Shown here: positions 1 to 10,593 of the stretch, piece by piece
How the letters are laid out: each line of letters starts with the position of its first letter
Position numbering within the stretch: position 1 is the first letter of the stretch
Program-made: the position numbers and the translations under genes
Notes under the pieces: model-generated
What the model was told of the DNA's origin: nothing
Seen by the model: only the letters and a program-made list of their open reading frames with translations
Databases searched by the model: none
Assembly: GCA_011800805.1 (NCBI GenBank)
Contig: MPNW01000474.1
Span: 1-36,818 of the forward strand
DNA: 36,818 nucleotides
Direction of reading: 5' to 3'
Source of the DNA: Hirudo medicinalis
Taxonomy: Eukaryota; Annelida; Clitellata; Hirudinida; Hirudinidae

Positions 1-58
1 GTAGCTCTAATGTTTGCAAAAGAAGTAGAGGCACATTTTTTATCTCTTCGTCTTTCAG

Positions 59-202
59 ACTTTTCAGGAATTTGTTGCGTTGGATGAAGGGTGTGAAATC
101 GTGTGTGACAGCGATGCCTGTGTCAATAAAGCTGAACATGAGAAAATATTGTGGAGCCCGACCCTACATTTCTCACCAAGAAGCCTGGAACAAGACATCT
201 GA
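59..202 (+). CDS. Possible terminal exon of an unidentified gene
   Basis: A pyrimidine-rich tract ending in CAG at 51-58 is followed by an open frame of 47 codons ending in TGA at 200-202. The peptide is acidic with two nearby cysteines (motif EIVCDSDACVNKAEHEK). It could be the last exon of a plus-strand gene starting left of the window, or the C-terminus of a transposase, since an acidic tail of this kind is seen in some Tigger-like proteins. The family is not recognised. A second acceptor at 67 keeps the same frame. The overlapping plus-strand open frame at 72-287 and the minus-strand frame at 64-291 have no supporting features. Confidence 0.25.
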   Translation, partial: TFQEFVALDEGCEIVCDSDACVNKAEHEKILWSPTLHFSPRSLEQDI

Positions 203-490
203 GCTATTATTCTACACCAATTCAACCTCTTCCTCAGAAGACCACAGAAAAGACCACACGAACTACTACCAAAACTATTTTTTTTAAACAAATTATAACA
301 GCTGCATAGTTTCTTATATCTTGTCTACAAATGTGTTAAACCTGTCTTAAATTTATCTATTTTTATGGGTATACTATTTCCTTTGGTCTACCTTAGACAT
401 CTTGATATAAGGCAAAACTGCCCACAGGGTCAATGTTGCTGCAAAGTTAGAACGTCCATATTCGCAGTTTTTTACTGTACATAAATTTGA
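203..490. other. Stretch without recognisable gene
   Basis: AT-rich sequence between the candidate exon and the LINE fragment. Both strands were searched for the short Gly-rich exons that make up the gene A tail (AG acceptor followed by GGN GGN codons) and none was found, so gene A is not seen to continue here. Confidence 0.5.
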
Positions 491-499
491 TGATGCAAA

Positions 500-1535
500 G
501 AATAAAGATGACACCCAGATCTACGGCCACTGCTGCCCTGAGGGCGTTCCTGGTCTTGTCTGTCGAGTGTCGACCTGTTTCAGAGAGATCGTCCCGTGGA
601 CGTGTTCTAATCGTCTACGACTCAACCCTGACAAAACAGAGGCAAAATGGTTTGGTTCTCCAGCCGGATGCAACCGCATTGGCTCTCCAACACTTCAATT
701 GACAGGTGCAACCATCATTCCTTCGCAGACAGTCAGAAGCCTGGGAATGTATCTGGATTCATCCCTGACGATGGGTCCTCACGTTGGTCGGGTTGCTGCG
801 GGCTGTTTTGCCAAGCTTCGTGTCCTCAAGGAGGCTAAACCATGTGCCACATAAAATTTTCATTTCCCTCATAGTCCAGCTCATTCTCTCAAAGCTCGAT
901 TACTGCAATTCGATTCTGGTCAATGCCAGTTGCCGGAATCTCAACACCCTTCAATCAGTAATGAACACAGCGGCGAGGCTCATTTATGGTAGAAGGTCTT
1001 CTGACCACATCACTCCTTTTCTCATGGATCTCCACTGGCTGAGAATTCCGAACAGAATCACCTTCAAAATCCTCCTTTTAGTCTACAGAGCCGCCACAGG
1101 CAGCGCTCCTCAATACCTCAACGAACTTTTGACAAGTACATCTGCTATCCACCGGTACAGCATCCCTCCGGTCCTCCAACAACAGGACTCTTGTTGTTCC
1201 TAGGTCCCGAGCAGTCAGGCAGGGAGACCGTTCATTCCACGTCTGCGGACCCAGGATATGGAATTCCCTTCCAACCGAAGTCCGTGTTGCACCGACAATA
1301 GAACATTTAAAAAAACTACTTAAAACCTACTTGTTCAGTCGATCGTCCTGAATTCAATTTTTGATTGTGTTTGTTTTTAATCATTACTTTTTACTTTTTA
1401 CTCTGACTCACTCAATGATTGAAATTAATTGCTGGTGATGTTTGTCATAGTGCCTGCACATCCCATTGGGATAATTTGTGCACTCAAAATTTGGGCTAAA
1501 TAAATATAAATGTAAATGTAATAAATAATTGAAAT
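500..1535 (+). mobile_element. CR1/L2-superclade LINE, 5'-truncated RT fragment, copy 1
   Basis: This is the C-terminal part of a non-LTR reverse transcriptase, with frameshifts. In order are an ADDTQIY-like catalytic remnant near 505-525, an LNPDKTEAKWFG motif near 615-655, SLGMYLDSSLTM near 735-770, an LDYCNSIL motif near 895-920, and DLHWLRIPNRITFKILLLVY near 1027-1086. The conserved end reads FHVCGPRIWNSLP near 1236-1270, followed by a stop near 1350. The 3' UTR ends in ATAAATGTAAATGTAA-like sequence. The same 3' UTR motif (ATAGTGCC...CATTGGGATA) recurs at 17064-17100, so the two insertions belong to one family. It lies antisense to gene A and immediately beyond its last recognised exon. 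Confidence 0.85.
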
Positions 1536-1554
1536 TACTTCAACATTAAATTAC

Positions 1555-4500
1555 CTTTCCTGCTGATCCTCCGTAGCCGCCCGTCTGATTATTGGAATTT
1601 TTGGTAACATTTGGTAAATGGTACAGTTTGCTTTCTGATCTCATATTAAAAATGCTACTGAAAAATGAATGGGACTCTGAACTTACTTCATGTTTTCCTC
1701 CATATCCGAGTCCTCCCTTTAGATTAATAAAAGTTATTTTCAATATTGNTTTGCTTTCTGATCTCATATTAAAAATGCTACTGAAAAATGAATGGGACTC
1801 TGAACTTACTTCATGTTTTCCTCCATATCCGAGTCCTCCCTTTAGATTAATAAAAGTTATTTTCAATATTGATTACGGCAATATTTCCAATACGAAAATT
1901 TATACAAGTATATATATATTTAATAATGTTAATTATGAATAATTTTACAAAATATAAAATCAATTCATTTATTTGCCTTTCCTTCGAATCCACCGTGACC
2001 GCCCTTATATTTAATAGAATTTATATGAATTATTTTAGAATTAAAAACATTAACAGAAATTTTTATAAGTTTTGAATACATATCAAATTAAAATAAACTC
2101 TGTTTGTTTCACAGTTTTAAGGATTGTTCTTACCCCGCGAACATTTGCGTCAAATCCACCCTTATTTAATTGGCAAAATAAATAAAATCATGTGTGGTGG
2201 ATGGTGTTATTTTTTTCTGTTTTTAAAAATGTTTATTGTAAATAAATGAAAGTATGAACATACTCCAGCCTTTCCTCCATATCCATGACCTCCCTTGAAA
2301 TTAATGAAAGTTACTTTTATTCCATTACTTTATTTTTCCAATTTAAAAGATTGTACAAATGAATATCACAAATGAATGCAAACAAATAATTTATTATTAA
2401 CTTAATGTTACACAAAACAAAATCAATGACGGACAAGAATGAATAATTGAAATTAATTCATCAACTAACCTTGCCTCCGAATCCGCCGTAACCGCCCTTC
2501 AAATTATAAGAATGTTTATGATTTCCTACTTCAAAATTGAAAACATTAACAGTAATTTATAAATTTAAATATATTCAAAAGTTTGATATCATAATTCATA
2601 TTATATTCTTATTAATTTAATTCACATCCCCAATTTATTTTTAGCCTATTACCCTTTGATTCTCTGTAAACAAAACTAGCGAAACAAAAACAAGGTCAAA
2701 CGTTGTTTAGTCCTGTTTTGGACTTAAATGTGCTCTTACTTTATGTTTTCCCTCAAATCCATGTCCCCCCTTAAAAATAACAAATTGCTTTTAAGTTAAA
2801 CAATCCACTATTTTGGAAAATTATGTTCTTATTTAGCCATGATATTATTTTTGAAATGATTTAGGAGAAGGTTGCCTAGGATTGGACGATTCCTAAGATA
2901 ACCGTTGTAACGGCTAGACGACTGAAAATATTTATGGTTATTTATACGAAATACATTCTTACTTGTTCTATGGTGTTTACATGTATCGATCGCTAGTTGT
3001 TAATAATCTGTTTGTTATTTGACGCTAAAGAAAATCGACATCCTCGATGTAAGTTTTTATAATTCGTAAATTTGCAATAGCGTTAGGATGTAACAATATT
3101 TGACAGATTCTTTGTTGCATGTTTATCGACTGTTAATCTATGACATGATGTGAGATTTAACGTAAGATGTCACGCAAATAATAGCGGTTACGGGTGATGG
3201 TGCCTAAGATAAATTTTTCTGATGTAGTCCAATAGGTAGTAGTAGTCTTGTTATTATTTTTATTATTTATATTGCAGATGTCAAGTAGGACCAGCAAGTC
3301 CTCAAACACACGGAAGTCTCAGCGAGGAACGTGGAATGAAACGACAATGGAAGAAGCAACTTTGAAAGTTTAAAACGAAGTCTTTTAGTGAAGCCACCAA
3401 ACAGTGCAGTATACCACGGCAGACCACGTGTAAAAGACCTGAACAAGTTTGCAACTGGTTGTAAGAAGCACTTAGGCAGGTTTCACACAACATTTTATGA
3501 TCAATTCGAGGAAGAGTTAGTGATCTATATCAAGTCCATGGAGAAAAGATGTTTTGGTTTGTCATTACCAGATTCGACGCTTTATTAACTCCACAACAGC
3601 ATCATCATACGCAAGCCTGAACCTAATTGACAATTTGAAACACTGTTCACGTTATAGGCGTTACTTAGTTAAGTTTTTTGTGTTTTGCAGCATCCGTAGC
3701 TCATTTAAGACTTTAATACGAATATGTTTGCTCATCTTAGGTCAAACTGGTTTACTATTTATTTTATAAATTATTACTTAAAATTTATAATTTATTACTT
3801 TATTTATTATATTTTACAAATTTTTTATATTTAACTCATTTTATATTCATTTATTATTTGATTCAACTTACTTTGTGTTTTCTCCCAAATCCCCAACCGT
3901 GTTTACCCTAAAAGAAATAGATTAATTTAAAAAAAAAGTAATGTTATTATTATTAATATAATCTTAAAAATAATATGCAAGTATATATAAATTAAATGAA
4001 GTTACTTTAAAAATATAGATATCTTAAAGGATTAATAAAGAAAATTGTTAAATTAATGAATAAGTAATGTGTATAATTAATAATTTTTGAAAACCAATAT
4101 TTTGTGAATGAATTAGAGAAAAGTAAGCCACAAGGAAAAGTATTACATTTTTGTGCTGCTTCTTGAAGCACAGAACGCCATATAATTGCAAATATGATGA
4201 ACAGGGTTTTTAATGTCGCAATAAATAATAATCTTTTTCAGCAGTAATAATTATCCACTGAAAACAAAAAAATAATAAATGAAAATGCAAACCTTTCTGC
4301 CACCTCCTTTTTCAACGTGCTTTCCGCGCAGGAAATTCTGATTATAAATATTTCATTTTAGATGTGAAGGTATAAAAATTAATTTTACTTATCAATTATT
4401 TAAAACGTTTTTGAAAACAAATGGTGGATGCGCCCCCAAACCTTGAGAAGACCTCTTAGTTTTTTGCCACGATGACCCTTGCCCTCCTGAAGTTTCAAAA

Positions 4501-7500
4501 GTGAGATTTATAAACTTCTTGGACAAATATAAATGGTGATCTAGCATAAATTCAAATTTTCTAATTTGGTTTGAAAAAAATAAACAGTAAATAAACAAAA
4601 TTTCACATCCAATGAGAGCCTGATTTCTGTAACAACCAACAATTTTTGTTTTTTTGTGTGTAATATCCAATGAACGGGGGACAATGACAATCTTCATAAC
4701 CATTTGATGGAACATAAAAGGTTCTTTATCGCCAAAAGCAGATCGTAATTTAAAAAAAATATTTTGCTACACGAAATTAATTACTCACTCCGTGTCTACT
4801 TCCACGTCGTTTGAGCCAAACGTCGAAATCAAAGAGAATTCCACGCTTAAAGAGTAATTGAAGGTTCAAATCTGCTGCACCTCTCGAGACCACAACCAGG
4901 AAAGTCTTCTTTAGCAACCTCTTGAGCTTCTTGAACTTCTTTCTGTACAAATGAACTTGTGCCTTGGGGAGGTCTGATGGAATCCTACACATTTAATTAT
5001 AAATAATTTCATATTAAACACATTTCCATGGAAAAGAAAATATTTATGATAAATAGAATATTGACCAATATTTAATAAATAAATAGCAGAGAGGTGATAA
5101 GATGATGTCTTGTTCTTTGAACAATCTTTCAGCATTATTTATGCTAAAACATTGGCATGAACACACCAGACAACAAGTATGAGATTGTTCTTATCGGAAT
5201 CATAGTATAGGACGTATCTTCCTTCTCCTGTTTTCTGAACGCTCGTGAGGTCTTTAACGAGATCGTTGAAAGTGGCGCCTAAAAATATTCACATGTCATG
5301 ATATCATCTTATTGAATCTTTAATTCTCCACTGATACTTCAATATTCAATATTCTTTTTGACTATTAAACAACATTAGCTGTCAAAAAATTACAAACAAT
5401 CTTTTGAAAATTAGCGAAAGTTGAAATAAAATCCAAGCATTGTTGGTTACCTGGTCCAGCAGATTTATCGACAACAAGATTGTTTTTAGGATCCCATTTA
5501 AGGAGCAGGTAACGCCTCAAGCCCTTGCTCACTTCGTCAACAGCAGTTTGAACATTGACATCCAGTTGAGCCTTAAAATAAAGTAAAAGGTTGAGACACA
5601 ATATATTTGCATGCAATGATTTGAATGTTTTCAAAAATCTTAGTTTATTTCACGATAATTTTATGTTTCAAAAACGTTTATATCCTCAGACTAAATGAAT
5701 TGTATATACATATTTAAAATTTATGGTAACATATTCAAAATTTATGGTAACATATTCAAAATTTATAATAATATATATTATATTTACTGGTTCGTCTTCT
5801 TCGTCATCATCGTCATCATCATAGTCGTCGTCATCAGTGTCAAATTCCAGCTACATTGATTATAAAAAAGTGATTGTAGAAAATGTCTAATTCACCCAAA
5901 GTGTTAATAAAGGGTTTTACTTCTGATGTAATTTCCTTGTCAGTTTCAAGTTTTTCAGGAACAACAGGAGTTTCCACCATTGGTTTCTGGAGGCGTCCAA
6001 CGAAGGCTGGAAGAAGTTCGTTGATATCATCGACTGACAGTTCATCAGTACTTTCCAGTGTGACATCGGTCCAAACCGGAATCTTCAAGGAAGTCTTAAG
6101 GCTTTTTAATTTTGAGAGATACTTTGTCACCAAAGTTTTGTCGGCTGTACTAGGAGCCCTAGTGAAATAATTAATAATACATAATACGTGGTTTTAAAGA
6201 GTTACAGATCTTGAATTTATTTGACTTGTTGAGTTGAGAGTAACTTACCAAAGCATCAATAGAAGTCTGTTTTCTACCAGGCCATCTTCTACTACAGGCA
6301 AATAGTAAAGAACTATTCTGACTTGACCAGAGGCTTCGTACTGCTCAAGGTCGGATGCTAAATTACTAAAACTGGCACCTTTCAAACGTAATTTAAAATT
6401 TAAATCAATTTAATTTTTTAATTATTAAACTTAGTAAAATGGTGACGAAGCAATTCAAGAATATTTTAATAAATTCGTGGTTTAAAAATATTATATAAAC
6501 CGTGGCGTGCAGTTTATTTAAAAGTTCGTACGTTTGCTCGATGGGCTGCTTTCCTGTATTCAGCGGTGTAGGCAACAGTCGTAATGTGTCGGGCACTCAA
6601 AAAATCGGCTAAATGCAAATACAAATACAAAAACTAACTCAGGTCGGCCACTTTGTCGAGGAGAACAGTTGAGAAGTCATCGGAAAACTTGAGAATGACG
6701 TATCTCTTCGTTCCGAGGCTCACATCGCTGAGGCTTGCTTTCAGATTCACATCAGCTTTTAGCGTCTTTGAACAACAGTCAAATGACATTCAAATATTTT
6801 GTTATTTATAAAGAATTCAATTACAATTTTCCTACCACAACGGCTTCTGTGGCTCCGTATTCCACGTGACTAGAAATTATCCTGTTGAATCCTTCTGAGG
6901 CACTTTCCAACAGAACTTCGAGATCCAAATCAGACTCCGAGTCGGTTATCACAGCAAGCCAAATGTCGGTGTCAAGAACGTCTTCGGTTTCATCGATTAA
7001 AGCTGAGTATTTTTGACCCAATTCGTCAGTCAGTCCTGAAGGTAGCCTGAAAAGTTTTTGTTTAAGCTCTAAATCTAAGGATCAGTTAAGTATTAGATAT
7101 TGGTCTAGTAATTTCTCAATAGATAATGTCACTTTTTTTTTTATAGTTTTGATCGGACGCAGTTGTATGTTGTCTTCTTCGTTAATCTTGCCATCACTGG
7201 CATAAACAGGTCTCAGATGTTACAAACGCAGCGGATTGTGATCGAGATTAACTCGGTAAACCTTAGAATGCATTTTGTGACAACTGTTTTTAGAAGGCTT
7301 AAATGTAATTATAATAGAGACATTTGGATCAAATAATCTCACCAAGCCAGAACTACAAGTTCTTGTCCATTCTGCCCAGTTTCATCTGTAGCACTGGCTG
7401 AATAAGCTGCTAACAAAGCTTCTTTGGACGCCAAAAGCTCTTTGGTCAGATCATTGAAATCTGAGCAGAATATTAAATAAGATAAATACTACTAACTCAG

Positions 7501-8085
7501 TGTCTAAATAATCTACTAATTTATACCCCCATCTGACACTTTGACAAAGGAAACTGCGGTGAGGTCCTTAGAAACTTTAAACAAGGCGTAGTGCTTGCTT
7601 CCCTCAGAGACATCTTTGAATGCTTTTGTGGATTCAGAGTCAAACGTTACTGTCGCTAAACACTGCAAGTCGAATAAATATAACGATTTGTTAAATATTC
7701 ATTTTACTAACTACGATCATTATGAAAATACGGACCGCATGTACATGCACTAACCAATTTGAAAAGTTGAAGAAGTAGTAGGAGCCATGAAATCTTTAAA
7801 CCCAACAAAGTTGAAGGACCCTTTAAATTAGGTTTTAAAAATTGTGTACAATCTAATTCTATGATTATAGTAACAATAAATTCATTTGTTAATTATACTG
7901 TCCATAGTTAATTGCCATTATTTCAAACATTGAGACATTAAATGACAATTAATATCGAGTTATTTGTACATCGAGCTTCTCGGGAATAATAGACTCTGAG
8001 GTCAAAAGTAAGGTAAAATAACACGCAAATTAAGTTTGCGATAAATGCTCTATTAATAATTCAATCAGTCTAGTCACTTTACCAT
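1555..8085 (-). CDS. Secreted protein with three ADF-H-like modules and Gly/His-rich tail (gene A)
   Basis: A multi-exon gene rebuilt from splice sites and phase continuity. Coding exons in transcript order: 8083-8085 (ATG only), 7755-7793 (signal peptide), 7527-7662, 7343-7460, 6836-7046 (module 1, type I), 6639-6765, 6249-6378, 5921-6158 (module 2, type II), 5788-5850 (acidic linker), 5451-5571, 5167-5278, 4789-4984 (module 3, type III). Then come tail exons 4442-4486, 4293-4337, 3872-3907, 2740-2769, 2470-2496, 2264-2293, 2134-2160, 1977-2003, 1810-1839 (repeated at 1687-1716 across an N) and 1555-1584. Phases fit throughout; the sum is 1821 nt, 607 residues, without the repeated exon. Residues: signal 1-14, modules 15-169, 170-334 and 356-498, tail 499 onward. 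No cysteine is seen in the modules. The 3' end is uncertain: the last exon may be terminal (reads into a stop at 1546) or may splice beyond the LINE. The ADF-H assignment is by pattern and not by search. Confidence 0.82.
1627..1871. repeat. Exact 122-bp direct duplication around one N
   Basis: Positions 1627-1748 and 1750-1871 are identical over 122 nt and separated by a single ambiguous base at 1749. Each contains a copy of the gene A tail exon GGLGYGGKHE with its flanking intron. An exact duplication abutting one N is typical of a gap joined without merging overlapping contig ends, so only one copy may exist in the genome. Confidence 0.9.
2770..3871 (+). mobile_element. Decayed pogo/Tigger-like DNA transposon in a gene A intron
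   Basis: This 1.1-kb intron is far longer than most others in the gene A tail and carries a plus-strand transposase N-terminal remnant at about 3278-3590, antisense to gene A. Across frameshifts it shows a psq-type helix-turn-helix signature (QRGTWNETTMEEATLKV, then SFSEATKQCSIPRQTTCKR) followed by a CENP-B-like second DNA-binding part (LGRFHTTFYDQFEEELVIYIKSMEKRCFGLSLPD). Family knowledge: this order is found in pogo/Tigger transposases. No DDE catalytic domain follows. Terminal inverted repeats were not identified with confidence; the motif CCTAAGATAA occurs near 2893 and 3203. Confidence 0.6.
4789..5571 (-). other. Gene A module 3 (type III ADF-H-like, Lys-rich)
   Basis: Three exons of 121, 112 and 196 nt with phases 0-1, 1-2 and 2-0. 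The fold pattern matches cofilin: GLRRYLLLKWDPKNNLVV (beta strands), ATFNDLVKDL (helix), GRYVLYYDSDKNNLILVVW, then IPSDLPKAQVHLYRKKFKKL, which lines up with the cofilin [21 protein letters not shown] segment. The helix equivalent to the main actin-binding helix of cofilin is strongly basic. An acidic 21-residue linker exon (5788-5850, D/E-rich) precedes it. This is the only type III module in gene A; gene B has four. Confidence 0.72.
5700..5765. repeat. Short intronic tandem repeat, about 21 bp, roughly 3 copies
   Basis: A unit resembling AAAATTTATGGTAACATATTC is repeated about three times, the last copy diverged, in the gene A intron between the acidic linker exon and module 3. No function is evident. 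Confidence 0.6.
5921..6765 (-). other. Gene A module 2 (type II ADF-H-like)
   Basis: Three exons of 127, 130 and 238 nt with phases 0-1, 1-2 and 2-0. Signature stretches are GTKRYVILKFSDDFSTVLLDKVADL, SFSNLASDLEQYEASGQ, VRIVLYYLPVVEDG, LLLMLWAPSTADKTLVTKY and KIPVWTDVTLES. The first two exon lengths are identical to those of both type II modules of gene B. The third exon carries a Pro/Glu-rich extension leading into the acidic linker. The first intron has donor GTTAGT. Assignment to ADF-H rests on the same order of RY-hydrophobic strand, DL helix, core strand ending in W, and lysine-containing helix. Confidence 0.7.
6836..7662 (-). other. Gene A module 1 (type I ADF-H-like)
   Basis: Three exons of 136, 118 and 211 nt. 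Signature stretches are GSKHYALFKVSKDLTAVSFVKVSDG, DFNDLTKELLASKEA, QELVVLAWLPSGLTDELGQK and DIWLAVITDSESDLDLEVLL. Type I modules have an acidic rather than lysine-rich C-terminal half and lack the basic helix of type III. The third exon is exactly as long (211 nt) as that of gene B module 1, and the first (136 nt) is too. The module follows directly after the signal peptide in both paralogues. Confidence 0.68.
7755..7793 (-). other. Gene A signal-peptide exon
   Basis: Acceptor AAAG at 7794-7797 and donor GTTAGT at 7749-7754. Joined in frame to the isolated ATG of exon 1 it gives MISWLLLLLQLFKL, a short leucine-rich hydrophobic segment. The equivalent exon of gene B encodes MGHMASLTFWSGVLLILQICKL (with its ATG); both end in Lys-Leu at phase 0. 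This is strong evidence for co-translational entry into the secretory pathway. Confidence 0.8.
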
Positions 8086-8123
8086 TTTGACCAGCCAACT
8101 GCTGAACAGGCTTAGGCATGAGG

Positions 8124-8131
8124 ATTATATA
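8124..8131 (-). promoter_or_regulatory. TATA box of gene A
   Basis: On the minus strand TATATAAT lies 38-46 nt upstream of the gene A ATG (8083-8085). The sequence between TATA box and ATG is similar to that of gene B (both contain CAGCAGTTGG, with one difference), showing that promoter and 5' UTR were duplicated along with the gene. This implies a very short 5' UTR. Confidence 0.7.
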
Positions 8132-8339
8132 GCCTTAGACTTACAAGCCTTTTCAATGTTCCCAAAAAAACAGCGTCTGGATATTTGCCGGTTGGAGACA
8201 ATTTATCGTGACATTCGATTTCAAATTTATGACAGCCTGTTGTCAACAGAGATGGTGGCAAGTGTACGGGCAAATTTAAAAATAATTTTAAAAAGACTTG
8301 TACTAAAATTTATTCAGCCATATTTGTGAAATCGGATCA

Positions 8340-9065
8340 AAAACTCAGAACTTAAATTAACTCTAACCCAAAATGTTGAATAGAACAGAATAAAGTACAT
8401 TAAAATTACTTATTAATGGCTTAGAAATAGCTACGGACCATGACTTCAACATTCTTTAATAACTTCTGAAATCAAACAATATTTCTCATGCATATTTCAA
8501 TCTTCTTCACATGTTATTTAAAAATTCTACTAATTAATTTCTCTATTTTTCATTTTAATTCAATGCCAATCGAGTTTAGCTTTAAATGCTTGTAAGCGAT
8601 TGTTTGTGCTACCAAGGTCAGTCTGGCAGCGGAAGCAGGCGCTGTGACCCTCATCTTGTCAAATTTGAAAAATTTCGCTTCGCCTTATCAAAATAAAATA
8701 AAAGAACAACTACAGATGAAAGGATATTCAAATTTGGTGTTATTTTAAGTTTTGATTTGTGAACATTTCATTCGTAAACTTATTGCAATATTTGCTGGAA
8801 AATGCAGGATAAATTCAAACATTTTTGAATCGATGGAGAGCAACGAAATGTTGCAGTGACAGCTTCAAGGCTGCAGAATATAAAATTTATTTGTTGCACA
8901 TGTTGCTTTATTTGACTATCAAATGGTAGGAAAGCATCAATTTAAAATTACGAAGTAAACCGGGGGTCCGGAAACTAGTAAGACATCCTGGTGGTCTCCT
9001 GCAGTACCACCGAAAGGTACGATCCGATCTTCTGGTGTCAGCAATTTCTGACGATTTACATGCTC
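8340..9065. other. Intergenic, no recognisable gene
   Basis: Upstream of gene A. AT-rich with a more GC-rich patch at 8605-8690 that resembles decayed repeat sequence and ends in AAAATAAAATAAAA. No exon with coherent coding features was seen. The plus-strand open frame at 8087-8329 overlaps the gene A promoter and is not supported. Confidence 0.4.
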
Positions 9066-9070
9066 ATAAC

Positions 9071-9620
9071 TTAGAGAATTATACTTTCACTACTCCCATC
9101 AGCAGATTCCGCCCTGTCTACAATTTCTGACTCTACAACCTTGACATCTGCTGAATTGCCATTGTTCAACATCACGTCAATCTTTTCAGCACCGTCCTCC
9201 TCGCCCAGTTCTTCCACCGATTCCTCACTGCATGGAAGTATCGCTTTGGTCTCCTCCAAAGTGCCTCCATCGATCATTTTCTCGGTCCTCTTTTCAACCG
9301 ACACCAACGAGGCAATCGGGCACGGAACTGGCACACCAGAGACTGGTGTGATTTCTTCGATGATTGTCAAACTCGCATTCAGCTCAGAATTTCCAACTTC
9401 TCTCAACATTAACAGGAACCTCAACTAATTTGTTTAGAACATCCACTTTGCCGTGGAACTCACTTCTTAATTCCTGCTCGACCATCACTGTCAAGCTATC
9501 GCAGTCAGAGCCTGATTTCTTCGGTTCCGCAATAGAAACAACAATTTCAGCCTTTGAAACATTGTTCCTGAAATTGTCACTCTCCTCTCCGTGATGAATT
9601 ATTCTATCAATGGCCGCCAT
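9071..9620 (-). pseudogene. Unidentified acidic ORF split by a single-base frameshift
   Basis: Two abutting minus-strand frames read as one unspliced ORF of about 182 residues. The first starts at ATG 9618-9620 (MAAIDRIIHHGEESDNF...) and reads well to about 9412. One extra base in GAGAGAAG moves the reading to the second frame, which continues (EVGNSELNASLTIIEEITPV...) to a TAA at 9071. The product would be acidic and hydrophilic, rich in Glu, Ser and Val, with no signal peptide, membrane segment or domain I recognise. It could be a decayed gene or retrocopy, or a real gene carrying a base-call error, like the two lesions in gene B. Confidence 0.4.
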
Positions 9621-9904
9621 TATGCCAGCGTAACTCCGATCTAAAAATTCTGTTCTAACCCTGGCGCATATTTAAATGAAATAATTAAGGAATAATTAAA
9701 TTTATATTGCTACATTTAAATGTCATATTTATAATCTTTTGAAACGCAGCTCTGCAGAACTAAATTAAGTTTATAACATCTCGCAAGATTCCAAAATCTC
9801 ACACCACAAATCTTACACTTCCACACTCAACTCGATTATTCAGTTCTATTCACTGAATACTTGTTCAATAAAGTTACTAGAAAACCTCCCAAGTTTATGA
9901 ACAA

Positions 9905-10075
9905 CACATCCACGCTTTATTTCAATTCGTAATCATCCACATCATGACCATTTTCGATTAACCGTGTTCCAAGGCGTTCTCGCCCCTGAATAATCGAGTC
10001 GAGTATCTAAGATTCTGGATTGTCTGGGCTGTCTTCGATACTGTCTTGGCTCTCGTCTTCGCTAATTTTGCGCTA
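9905..10075 (-). pseudogene. Possible coding remnant with internal stop
   Basis: One minus-strand frame reads an acidic peptide (RKISEDESQDSIEDSPDNPES), then TAG, then continues with well-formed coding sequence (ILDSIIQGRERLGTRLIENG...DDYELK) to TAA. The composition resembles the neighbouring acidic ORF at 9071-9620, so the two may be parts of one decayed or multi-exon gene. No family is recognised. Confidence 0.25.
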
Positions 10076-10593
10076 TTATGAAACTGACGACTAAGCATCA
10101 AAAGACACTGAAAATTTCCATGGAATTTAATCATTCTTTAATTATTTAGTTTAATTATGTGCCAGGGTTATAATAATTATAAATTCAGTTGATTAAGTTG
10201 TTAGCAGCATCAGTTACATCCTTGACACAGATGACTTCATGTTTAATGAATCGAACGAAGTGGGGTTATTGAAAATTGTAACGCCAATAATAATCACAAA
10301 TTGAGTTCCTTTTCACGTTTTAGTATTTGTAATGGTTAATTATTATAAATTTATATTCTGTACAGAACAATTTCATTACGCTGTTACCGCATAAGTTTAA
10401 TCACTTATCTTAAAAATCATCCTCATGTCTTGACAAAGCATACAAAACATACAAAGATGTGCAAAACATGAAGTAAAAAAATACAAGATTAATTCAAAAC
10501 AAGACCATGCGACGCCGTCTTTGGCCTTCTTGTGTCGCGTCCGCCCCAGTTGCAGGTTAGGAGATAGAAATTTTCAGGATTCGGCCATGGGAT

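Larger units (their letters stand above)
1555..4486 (-). other. Gene A tail: Gly/His/Lys-rich peptide on phase-0 microexons
   Basis: Ten distinct exons of 27-45 nt, all phase 0 at both ends, separated by introns of roughly 90 to 1100 nt. The first is Lys/Arg-rich (GKGHRGKKLRGLLK). Later ones follow a theme of GG-x-G-aromatic-GGK: GKHGWGFGRKHK, GGHGFEGKHK, GGYGGFGGK, GGHGYGGKAG, GGFDANVRG, GGHGGFEGK, GGLGYGGKHE and GGYGGSAGK. Most acceptors read AAG followed by GG, so a Gly-Gly pair straddles most junctions. Any exon could be skipped without changing frame, allowing tail-length variants. The exon at 1977-2003 needs a GC donor (AAG|GCAAAT). Such Gly/His/Lys tails suggest a structural, metal-binding or matrix-binding segment, but this is inference. 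Confidence 0.78.

Noticed and set aside
1555..4486. Gly-rich tail read as a free antimicrobial peptide or silk gene
   Set aside because: The microexons are phase-continuous with the ADF-H-like modules, and no separate start, signal or stop is seen.
5883..6170. 95-codon plus-strand open frame
   Set aside because: Mirror of the gene A module 2 third exon (5921-6158).
8087..8329. 80-codon plus-strand open frame
   Set aside because: It covers the gene A promoter and exon 1 on the opposite strand, shows no domain, and its composition fits chance.
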